This document shows, piece after piece, positions 27,456-33,531 of a stretch of DNA of 33,531 bases (its first letter is position 1; every line of letters starts with the position of its first letter). The translations under genes were made by a program, and so were the position numbers. The notes under the pieces are model-generated. The model saw only the letters and a program-made list of their open reading frames with translations. It was not told the origin of the DNA and did not search any database. The stretch comes from an uncultured Gammaproteobacteria bacterium (GTDB lineage: Bacteria > Pseudomonadota > Gammaproteobacteria > UBA4575): positions 1-33,531 of the forward strand of contig CALAJL010000112.1 in the NCBI GenBank assembly GCA_937922735.1. Direction: 5' to 3'.

Positions 27456-28022
27456 CTATGCCTTTGGAAGTGTCACACCTTGTTGACCTTGATATTTACC
27501 GCCTCGATCTTTATATGAAGTTTCGCATACCTCATCTGATTCAAAGAAAAGCATTTGTGCGACACCTTCGTTAGCATAAATTTTTGCGGGCAAAGTTGTA
27601 GTGTTAGAGAATTCTAACGTCACATGTCCTTCCCACTCCGGCTCAAGTGGAGTGACATTCACAATGATGCCACAACGCGCATAGGTAGACTTGCCTAAGC
27701 ATATGGTGAGCACTGAGCGTGGTATACGGAAATATTCAACGGTACTAGCCAAGGCAAAAGAATTTGGTGGTATTACGCACTCATTAGCATGCAAGTCCAC
27801 AAAACTACTTTCATCAAAACTTTTTGGGTCGACTACCGCAGAATTAATATTGGTAAATATTTTAAAATGTTCGGCACAACGCACGTCATATCCGTAACTG
27901 GATGTGCCATAAGAGATCATTTTGCCATTACCATTCTCACGAACTTGGCCCGACTCAAAAGGTTCAATCATGCCGTGCTGTTCCGCCATTTCGCGAATCC
28001 AGCGATCAGATTTTATCGCCAT
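27456..28022 (-). CDS. dcd: dCTP deaminase
   Basis: Deaminates dCTP to dUTP, the main route to dTMP in many Gram-negatives. The 188-residue length is typical of the monofunctional enzyme. Visible marks are [38 protein letters not shown], the substrate-binding [31 protein letters not shown] with catalytic Glu at about residue 137, and AQMLFF. It lies downstream of mrp and the LEA14-like lipoprotein gene (31 bp gap to the latter) on the same strand, probably as one operon. Confidence 0.96.
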   Translation of the reverse strand: MAIKSDRWIREMAEQHGMIEPFESGQVRENGNGKMISYGTSSYGYDVRCAEHFKIFTNINSAVVDPKSFDESSFVDLHANECVIPPNSFALASTVEYFRIPRSVLTICLGKSTYARCGIIVNVTPLEPEWEGHVTLEFSNTTTLPAKIYANEGVAQMLFFESDEVCETSYKDRGGKYQGQQGVTLPKA

Positions 28023-28053
28023 AAAAATATATTAAGATGTGTAGAGATAATAG

Positions 28054-28530
28054 TTAATTAGATGATCCGCCAAAGTAAGGCAACCTCAATTCATCTGTTT
28101 TCGTAAAAGGAATATTAAATAGACGCGTATGTATGCTGCCACTAAAATTATATGAGGCGATTCCTGTTTCTAACACCTTAGGAACTGTCTCTAAAATAGA
28201 TGTGTAACTAATTCGTACAGGTACTTCAATTTTTCCACTGCCTAGTGCGGGAACAGTAATATTTGATGAGCTTTCACCACTTAGAATATCTGTGTCTGCC
28301 AATCTCATCGTGTAATCCAAGCCTCTCGCATTTAATGCAAAATTATTAGGATTCTGCACATTTAAGGTGAGTAGTGCCGTTAGACCTGACAAGGTTGCAT
28401 CTTCGATTTCAATTGCATCAATAAATACTTTAGGTTGAATGGGATTCAGACGCTCATCCAAGGTTCCACAAGCTTGCAACGCAATGAGTAAAAAACCCGC
28501 TATAGCAATTGAAAAAAAACGAATCTTCAT
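28054..28530 (-). CDS. LEA14-like (WHy domain) lipoprotein
   Basis: The 158-residue precursor has a lipoprotein signal peptide with lipobox LQAC (acylated Cys21). The mature part is one LEA type 2 / WHy domain: ALTLNVQNPNNFALNARGLDY-like strand pattern, then SGESSSNITVPALGSGKIEVPVRISYTSI. Such domains occur in plant desiccation proteins and in uncharacterised bacterial lipoproteins of the cell envelope. ATG 28530 has AAGG 9 nt upstream and is preferred over the TTG two codons earlier. It is sandwiched between mrp (23 bp) and dcd (31 bp). Function is unknown. Confidence 0.85.
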   Translation of the reverse strand: MKIRFFSIAIAGFLLIALQACGTLDERLNPIQPKVFIDAIEIEDATLSGLTALLTLNVQNPNNFALNARGLDYTMRLADTDILSGESSSNITVPALGSGKIEVPVRISYTSILETVPKVLETGIASYNFSGSIHTRLFNIPFTKTDELRLPYFGGSSN

Positions 28531-28553
28531 TAACAAATACCTTTTTAGAAGTT

Positions 28554-29642
28554 TTACGTATTCTGAATAACAATTTTAGGAAACTTAGCGCTGTAGTCTT
28601 TACTTTTTGAAGCAAGTTTTGCAGCTGCTTTACGTGCGATATCTCGGTAGATTTCTGCTATGCGTCCTTCCGGATCAGCTGCTACCGTTGGATTGCCGCC
28701 ATCTACTTGTTCACGAATCGACATATCTAAAGGTAATGCACCTAGCATTTCTACACTAGACTCCTCTGCCATACGTTTACCACCACCTTCACCAAAGATA
28801 GGCTCCTCATGACCACATTCGCTACATATATGAATACTCATATTTTCAACTACGCCTAACACGGGCACTTCGACTTTCTCAAACATCTTTAGGCCTTTGC
28901 GGGCATCTAATAGTGCAATATCTTGAGGAGTAGTAACAATGACCGCACCACTGACTGGAATTTTTTGCGCTAAGGTTAATTGAACATCGCCCGTACCTGG
29001 TGGCAAATCTACGACTAAATAATCTAATCCACGCCATTGTGTGTCATTTAATAACTGTTCCAACGCTTGAGTTACCATAGGACCACGCCAAATCATCGGC
29101 GTTTCTTCATCGATCAAGAATCCGATCGACATTGCTTGTAGGCCGTGAGCTTCCATAGGCTCTAGGCTTTTGCCATCGGTTGATTTAGGCTGCCCACTAA
29201 CCCCCATCATACGAGGCTGACTTGGCCCATAGATATCTGCATCTAACATACCAACGGTTGCGCCTTCCATCGAAAGTGCCAATGCTAAATTAATTGCCGT
29301 GGTTGATTTACCCACACCACCTTTACCTGATGCTACCGCTATTACATTTTTAATATTTTCGAGTGGCTTGAGACTTTTTTGAACAGAGTGAGCTTGAATT
29401 TCCCACCCTACATCCACACTTGCTTTACCCACACCTGCTGCGACTAACTTTTCCTCAACCTGTTTTGTAAGCTCGGCAACAATACCTTTTGCCGGATAAC
29501 CTAATATGATCGAGACAGTAACGTTACCACCATCCACTTCAATATTTTTGACCGTACCACTGGCCACCAAGTCTTTGCCAATATAGGGATCTTGAATCTC
29601 TTTGAGTACAGCTTCTACTTGCTCTTTGGTAAGCTCGGCCAT
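28554..29642 (-). CDS. apbC: Iron-sulfur cluster carrier protein Mrp/ApbC
   Basis: Cytoplasmic P-loop ATPase that carries or helps transfer Fe-S clusters. The 362-residue protein has an N-terminal MIP18/DUF59 domain (about 1-80) and a MinD/Mrp ATPase domain from about 95. The deviant Walker A SGKGGVGKST is at residues 105-114, followed by MLDADIYGPSQPRMMG, VDLPPGTGDVQLTL and the cluster-binding Cys273-x2-Cys276 (HICSECGHEE). AGGAG lies 10 nt before ATG 29642. It is divergent from metG, the classic gammaproteobacterial arrangement. Confidence 0.96.
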   Translation of the reverse strand: MAELTKEQVEAVLKEIQDPYIGKDLVASGTVKNIEVDGGNVTVSIILGYPAKGIVAELTKQVEEKLVAAGVGKASVDVGWEIQAHSVQKSLKPLENIKNVIAVASGKGGVGKSTTAINLALALSMEGATVGMLDADIYGPSQPRMMGVSGQPKSTDGKSLEPMEAHGLQAMSIGFLIDEETPMIWRGPMVTQALEQLLNDTQWRGLDYLVVDLPPGTGDVQLTLAQKIPVSGAVIVTTPQDIALLDARKGLKMFEKVEVPVLGVVENMSIHICSECGHEEPIFGEGGGKRMAEESSVEMLGALPLDMSIREQVDGGNPTVAADPEGRIAEIYRDIARKAAAKLASKSKDYSAKFPKIVIQNT

Positions 29643-29695
29643 GCTTTATATGCTCCTAAAATAATTGCTACAGTTTTGGGGATGATCTTGAATTG

Positions 29696-29713
29696 GCGTG
29701 TACTATATCACGC
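29696..29713 (-). promoter_or_regulatory. Possible mrp promoter -10 within an inverted repeat
   Basis: On the minus strand an extended -10 (TG-A-TATAGT, hexamer at 29702-29707) lies about 60 bp before the mrp ATG, with a poor -35. It is embedded in an 18-bp inverted repeat, GCGTG-N8-CACGC, the geometry expected of a repressor operator. The identity of any regulator is unknown. Confidence 0.35.
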
Positions 29714-29783
29714 TAGGTTTGGCAGCAAAGATCCCTATTTGAGTAGCCTGAGAGTGCATAATACAAACAATAACAGTACTAAA

Positions 29784-29812
29784 TTCAATGACAAAAATAG
29801 CGGTTTTATAGT
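29784..29812 (+). promoter_or_regulatory. Possible metG promoter
   Basis: TTCAAT, a 17-bp spacer and TATAGT give a partial sigma-70 match, ending about 78 bp before the metG GTG. The -10 box is good (five of six) and the -35 is weak (three of six). Confidence 0.3.
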
Positions 29813-29890
29813 CAACCTGATAAGGTAGCCCGCGCCTCAGAAATGGCGATTTTATAACCATCTTAAATTTTATAAAGTAAAAATAATCTT

Positions 29891-31909
29891 GTGAGCAAAT
29901 CCATTTTAGTTACCAGCGCACTACCTTATGCAAATGGCCCTATCCATATCGGCCACTTAGTCGAGTACATACAAACCGATATCTGGGTGAGATTTCAAAA
30001 AATGTGCGGCAATGACTGCATCTATATCTGTGCAGATGATGCACATGGCACGCCCATCATGTTGCGTGCACAACAAGAAGGTATATCACCAGAAGAGTTA
30101 ATTGCAAAAGTAAACAAGGAACACCAACAAGATTTTTCTGATTTTCTAATTGAATTTGATAACTACCACTCCACACATTCAGAAGAAAATAAAAAACATG
30201 CCACCACGATTTATTCTCGTCTAAAAGAGAATGGACATATCACGACTAAAACAGTCACAGATCTTTTCGATCCAAAAGAAAACGTATTTTTACCTGATCG
30301 CTTTGTTAAAGGTGAATGTCCGAAATGTCACGCCAAAGATCAGTATGGTGACAATTGTGAAGTATGTGGTGCAACCTATACACCGGCTGATTTAATCAAC
30401 CCATATTCTTCAGTAAGTGGAGCAACACCGATTCAAAAAGAAAACCTTCATTATTTCTTTAAGCTTAATGACTTTAAAGAAATGCTGCAGCAGTGGATTA
30501 ATCAAGAAAATTTACAACCCGAGATCACGAATAAATTAAAGGAGTGGTTTGAATCGGGCTTGAATGATTGGGATATTTCTCGTGACGCGCCTTATTTTGG
30601 GTTTGAAATACCCGACGCACCAGGCAAATACTTCTATGTATGGCTCGATGCACCCGTTGGATATATGGCAAGCCTACAGCAATATTGTGACCGCACAGGC
30701 AAAAGTTTTGAAAGCTACTGGAATAAAGATAGTGAAGCTGAGGTATATCATTTCATCGGTAAGGATATTGCCTACTTTCATATGTTGTTTTGGCCAGCGA
30801 TGTTACATGGAGCAAACTATAGAATTCCTACCGCAGTCTTCTGCCATGGCTTCTTAACTGTAGATGGTGCAAAGATGTCTAAATCGCGTGGCACATTCAT
30901 TAAAGCGCGAACCTATCTTGATCACTTGCAACCTGAATATATTCGTTATTACTTTGCGGCGAAATTGGGTCCTGGAGTGAATGATCTTGATTTAAATCTT
31001 GATGACTTCCAACAAAGGGTTAATAGCGATGTAGTGGGTAAACTCGTAAATATAGCAAGCCGCTGCTCAGGATTCATAACAAAGAAATATGACAGCAAGC
31101 TCACCGCAAGCTTTAACGATGAATGCACTCATGCCTTTGATTTAGCAGTCGAGAAAAATAATCAGATTAAAACCTATTACGAGGCAAGAAAATACTCAGA
31201 AGCAATGCGCGTAATTATGGCGCTTGCAGACATTGCCAATCAAATTATTGATGCACATAAACCTTGGGAACGCATAAAAGAAGATCAATTTAAAACTGAA
31301 GTACATCAAGTATGTAGTTTTGGCTTAAATATGTTTAGCTTATTAATAGGCTACTTAAAGCCTGTGCTACCAGATTTAGCTTCGAAGTCAGAAAGCTTCT
31401 TAAATATAGAATTTACATGGAACAGTTTATATGACGGCAAACCCATGCCCGAAGACCATATCATTAATAAGTTCAAACCTCTCATTACCCGAATAGAACA
31501 AGAGTCCATAGATAAAATGATTGAAGATTCTAAGATGGATACCACTCCTAAAGCATCAGACCCTATTAATGATGAAATTACTTTTGATGATTTTGCTAAG
31601 TTAGATTTTAGAGTGGCTAAAATTATAAAGGCTGAGCATGTTGAAGGTGCCGACAAGCTTCTGCAATTAACTTTAGATCTTGGTGAACCTACGGGTGGCG
31701 TGCAAAAAAATGTATTTGCAGGTATTAAATCAGCCTATTCACCTGAAGAAGTTGAAGGCCGACTTACTGTTGTAGTTGCTAATCTCGCACCACGTAAAAT
31801 GCGCTTTGGCATGTCTGAAGGCATGGTTTTAGCAGCCGGACCTGGTGATAAAGACATATTCTTATTGCAACCAGATAGTGGCGCTAAACCCGGTATGCGC
31901 GTCAAATAA
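29891..31909 (+). CDS. metG: Methionyl-tRNA synthetase
   Basis: Charges tRNA-Met with methionine. The 672-residue protein is the long dimeric type. Its HIGH motif is at residues 19-22 (GPIHIGHL). A zinc-knuckle insertion follows ([18 protein letters not shown]), then [15 protein letters not shown] at 328-332, an anticodon-binding helical domain and a C-terminal EMAPII/Trbp111-like tRNA-binding domain (about 568-672, [26 protein letters not shown]). It starts at GTG 29891 with only a weak upstream purine run. The next gene begins 2 bp after its stop. Confidence 0.97.
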   Translation: MSKSILVTSALPYANGPIHIGHLVEYIQTDIWVRFQKMCGNDCIYICADDAHGTPIMLRAQQEGISPEELIAKVNKEHQQDFSDFLIEFDNYHSTHSEENKKHATTIYSRLKENGHITTKTVTDLFDPKENVFLPDRFVKGECPKCHAKDQYGDNCEVCGATYTPADLINPYSSVSGATPIQKENLHYFFKLNDFKEMLQQWINQENLQPEITNKLKEWFESGLNDWDISRDAPYFGFEIPDAPGKYFYVWLDAPVGYMASLQQYCDRTGKSFESYWNKDSEAEVYHFIGKDIAYFHMLFWPAMLHGANYRIPTAVFCHGFLTVDGAKMSKSRGTFIKARTYLDHLQPEYIRYYFAAKLGPGVNDLDLNLDDFQQRVNSDVVGKLVNIASRCSGFITKKYDSKLTASFNDECTHAFDLAVEKNNQIKTYYEARKYSEAMRVIMALADIANQIIDAHKPWERIKEDQFKTEVHQVCSFGLNMFSLLIGYLKPVLPDLASKSESFLNIEFTWNSLYDGKPMPEDHIINKFKPLITRIEQESIDKMIEDSKMDTTPKASDPINDEITFDDFAKLDFRVAKIIKAEHVEGADKLLQLTLDLGEPTGGVQKNVFAGIKSAYSPEEVEGRLTVVVANLAPRKMRFGMSEGMVLAAGPGDKDIFLLQPDSGAKPGMRVK

Positions 31910-31911
31910 AC

Positions 31912-32304
31912 TTGGAAACAAATCAACGCATAGTTCCTACTGGAAAATATATCGCTCGCATAGTTGAGGAAGAATGCATCGGCTGCACACTTTGTATAAA
32001 AGCTTGCCCATTTGACGCAATCATTGGCGCCTCTAAACATCTTCACACAGTGATAAGCCACTATTGCACTGGCTGCAAATTATGCTTACCACCTTGCCCC
32101 GTCGACTGCATTATTCTGGATGATAATATTGAATTTACTGAAGTATGCAAAGACACTAGCAAACAACAACAAAGCCAAATGAAAAAATCATTTGCGATTT
32201 TTTCTCGTACCAACAAAGAGCGCAGGGATAAACGATTAGAAGACGCTATAACAGCTAAGCAAGCAGCTTTTGAACGCAAAAAACAAGCATTAATGAAGCG
32301 CTAG
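31912..32304 (+). CDS. RnfB-like two-[4Fe-4S] ferredoxin, lacking RnfB N-terminus
   Basis: The 130-residue protein has two 4Fe-4S motifs, Cys22-x2-Cys25-x2-Cys28-x3-Cys32 and Cys52-x2-Cys55-x2-Cys58-x3-Cys62. The text around them ([45 protein letters not shown]) is strikingly like the ferredoxin domain of RnfB/RsxB. A Lys/Arg/Gln-rich helical tail (about residues 85-130) also recalls RnfB. Missing are the RnfB membrane anchor and the N-terminal Fe-S domain with its own cysteines. It starts at TTG 31914-adjacent codon 31912, two bases after metG, and is followed by nth, the gene that follows the rnf operon in enterobacteria. No other rnf gene is here. Confidence 0.85.
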   Translation: METNQRIVPTGKYIARIVEEECIGCTLCIKACPFDAIIGASKHLHTVISHYCTGCKLCLPPCPVDCIILDDNIEFTEVCKDTSKQQQSQMKKSFAIFSRTNKERRDKRLEDAITAKQAAFERKKQALMKR

Positions 32305-32325
32305 CCAAGTATTGATTATGTAATC

Positions 32326-32979
32326 ATGAATAAGGATAAACGCAGTGAGATTTTTCGTCGCCTTAAAGAAGCTAATCCAGCACCTGTAACTGAGCTGGTA
32401 TATGAGTCTACCTTTGAATTATTGATAGCAGTTATCCTTTCTGCCCAAGCAACAGATATTAGCGTCAACAAAGCAACCAAAGAATTATATAAAGTTGCGA
32501 ACACACCACAAAAAATATTTGCATTAGGTGAGATCGGATTAAAAAAATATATAAAATCTATCGGCCTGTATAACAGCAAAGCTAAAAACATCATCAAGAC
32601 TTGCAAAATATTAATCGATGAATATGACTGCGTGATTCCAGATGATCGTGAGACTCTACAGAAACTACCAGGTGTCGGCAGAAAAACTGCCAATGTAGTA
32701 CTCAACAATGCTTTTGGACAACCAACGATCGCCGTCGACACACACATTTTTCGCGTGTCTAATCGAACCGGTATTGCGCCTGGCAACGATGTATTAAAAG
32801 TCGAACTTAGATTAGAAAAGTTCGTCCCAGGAGAATATAAGTTACATGCTCATCACTGGCTGATCTTACATGGCAGGTATACCTGTGTTGCTCGCACACC
32901 TAAATGCAGCGAGTGTTCAATAATTGATCTATGCGAGTATCGTCAAAAAACACTACCAAAAAATACACCAAGTAGTTGA
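32326..32979 (+). CDS. nth: Endonuclease III
   Basis: DNA glycosylase/AP lyase for oxidised pyrimidines in base excision repair. The 217-residue protein has the helix-hairpin-helix LPGVGRKTANVVLN with catalytic Lys120, catalytic Asp138 in AVDTHIFRVSNR, and the C-terminal [4Fe-4S] ligands Cys-x6-Cys-x2-Cys-x5-Cys (CVARTPKCSECSIIDLC). It starts 21 bp after the RnfB-like ferredoxin gene and is probably cotranscribed with it. It closes the metG operon. Confidence 0.97.
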   Translation: MNKDKRSEIFRRLKEANPAPVTELVYESTFELLIAVILSAQATDISVNKATKELYKVANTPQKIFALGEIGLKKYIKSIGLYNSKAKNIIKTCKILIDEYDCVIPDDRETLQKLPGVGRKTANVVLNNAFGQPTIAVDTHIFRVSNRTGIAPGNDVLKVELRLEKFVPGEYKLHAHHWLILHGRYTCVARTPKCSECSIIDLCEYRQKTLPKNTPSS

Positions 32980-33049
32980 TTTATATAAGTATATTCTGCA
33001 TAGAACTAAATCCTGCTCAATACGCTCCAACATTTAACACATTATGCTC

Positions 33050-33078
33050 TTGAGAATTAACACAATGTGAACTAATGT
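33050..33078 (+). promoter_or_regulatory. Possible sigma-70 promoter of the EGKCG peptide gene
   Basis: TTGAGA, a 17-bp spacer and TAATGT give a fair sigma-70 match, with the -10 ending 112 bp before the start codon. The same stretch contains an alternative reading as an nth terminator (AACACA-N11-TGTGTT followed by T bases, 33059-33084). Only one of the two may be real. Confidence 0.35.
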
Positions 33079-33095
33079 GTTTTTCAAATAATAAT

Positions 33096-33113
33096 GTAAT
33101 GAATTCGCATTAC
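33096..33113 (+). promoter_or_regulatory. 18-bp inverted repeat, candidate operator
   Basis: GTAATG-N6-CATTAC is a perfect 6-bp-arm dyad lying 18 bp downstream of the candidate -10 box and 77 bp upstream of the EGKCG peptide start codon. Its position suits a repressor that blocks early transcription, for example one responding to metal. The regulator is not identifiable from sequence. Confidence 0.4.
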
Positions 33114-33190
33114 TACGGGTCTCTAACGATAGAACAATAAAGTTTCTAATTTTTAAACAAAATAACTAAATATATTTAGGAGATTTAGAC

Positions 33191-33531
33191 ATGTCTAATA
33201 AGAATGACAAGAAAAACCAAATTAAGCCTTTATCAATTGCGGTTGGTGCAGCACTAGCAGCAAGCGTATTCACCATGGGTGCAGCAAATGCAGAAGAAAA
33301 TCCATTTGAAATTAGCACTCTTTCAGCTGGCTATATGGTAGCTGAAATGGAAGAAGGCAAATGCGGCGAAGGCAAGTGCGGCGAAGGTAAATGCGGCGAA
33401 GGCGAAGGAAAAGACGCTGAAGGTAAATGCGGTGAAGGCAAGTGCGGCGAAGGTAAATGCGGCGAAGGCGAAGGAAAAGACGCTGAAGGTAAATGCGGTG
33501 AAGGCAAGTGCGGCGAAGGTAAATGCGGCGA
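33191..33531 (+). CDS. HvfA/bufferin-type EGKCG-repeat RiPP precursor, 3' end outside window
   Basis: The visible 113 codons start at ATG 33191 with a strong AGGAG 8 nt upstream, and run off the right edge. A Sec signal peptide has a Lys-rich n-region, a hydrophobic core (about residues 14-30) and cleavage expected after GAANA (residue 34). A short linker (35-54) contains no Cys. From residue 55 there are nine EGKCG pentapeptides in groups of three, each group separated by the Cys-free EGEGKDA. All nine cysteines lie in these motifs. EGKCG repeats are the hallmark of HvfA-like precursors, whose cysteines are modified by an MNIO (DUF692) enzyme with a DUF2063 partner, giving secreted copper-binding peptides. 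Those partner genes would lie beyond the window. The alternative is an unmodified Cys-rich metal-binding repeat protein. Confidence 0.85.
   Translation, partial: MSNKNDKKNQIKPLSIAVGAALAASVFTMGAANAEENPFEISTLSAGYMVAEMEEGKCGEGKCGEGKCGEGEGKDAEGKCGEGKCGEGKCGEGEGKDAEGKCGEGKCGEGKCG
33353..33531 (+). repeat. 66-bp in-frame tandem repeats, 2.7 copies visible
   Basis: Copies are at 33353-33418, 33419-33484 and 33485 to the window edge (47 bp). Each encodes three EGKCG units plus EGEGKDA (22 residues), and the EGKCG units themselves form 15-bp sub-repeats. Copies 1 and 2 differ at two synonymous third positions only (Gly codons 2 and 5). Copies 2 and 3 are identical over the visible 47 bp, which implies recent duplication or homogenisation. 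Confidence 0.95.

Noticed and set aside
29592-29828. 78-codon plus-strand open frame overlapping the mrp 5' end
   Set aside because: It lies opposite the conserved mrp start and shows no family features; a shadow frame.
29703-29861. 52-codon minus-strand open frame in the mrp/metG spacer
   Set aside because: No Shine-Dalgarno, no recognisable pattern, and it covers the predicted promoters. Probably chance.
33353-33531. Regular repeats considered as a CRISPR array or minisatellite
   Set aside because: The repeats are contiguous without spacers, keep one reading frame, and differ only at synonymous sites, so they are coding.

Overview
This window looks like chromosomal DNA of an AT-rich, LPS-bearing proteobacterium, most likely a gammaproteobacterium. 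The evidence is a complete Mla lipid-transport operon, the KdsC-LptC-LptA-LptB envelope block followed by rpoN-hpf-ptsN, and the divergent mrp/metG pair with a ferredoxin gene and nth behind metG. I cannot place it more precisely. No tRNA, rRNA, CRISPR array, insertion sequence or prophage gene is visible. Most coding sequence is ordinary and collinear with known proteobacterial gene order.

Layout. (1) 1-8.4 kb, minus strand: one long gene string, mlaF-mlaE-mlaD-mlaC-mlaB-murA-hisG-DAHP synthase-hisD-hisC (hisC runs off the left edge). It links retrograde phospholipid transport, the first committed step of peptidoglycan synthesis and histidine synthesis. A class I DAHP synthase (shikimate pathway entry) sits inside the his genes. 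(2) 8.6-20.3 kb, plus strand: Na+/Ca2+ exchanger, kdsC, lptC, lptA, lptB, rpoN, hpf, ptsN, hprK, rapZ, a mannose-type EIIA, HPr, enzyme I and mgtE. This is a permease-free, apparently regulatory phosphotransferase system, with both HPr phosphorylation sites (His15 and Ser46) and the HPr kinase present. kdsD, usually found before kdsC, is absent here. (3) 20.3-27.4 kb: an AT-rich accessory stretch. It holds a Tat-exported solute-binding protein divergent from a two-TM HAMP-GGDEF-EAL protein, then a cupin, an ABM-domain protein, a membrane-anchored endonuclease/exonuclease/phosphatase-fold protein, a small membrane protein and a possible 43-aa membrane peptide. (4) 27.4-29.6 kb, minus: dcd, a LEA14-like lipoprotein and mrp. 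(5) 29.9-33.0 kb, plus: metG, a short RnfB-like ferredoxin lacking the usual RnfB N-terminus, and nth.

(6) 33.19 kb to the right edge: the most interesting item. It is the 5' part of a gene for a secreted peptide with a Sec signal sequence and at least nine EGKCG pentapeptides, arranged in near-identical 66-bp tandem repeats. This is the hallmark of HvfA/bufferin-type RiPP precursors, whose cysteines are modified by multinuclear non-haem iron oxidases (MNIO, DUF692) to make copper-binding peptides. The maturation genes, if present, would lie just beyond the window. A possible sigma-70 promoter and an 18-bp inverted repeat lie upstream of it.
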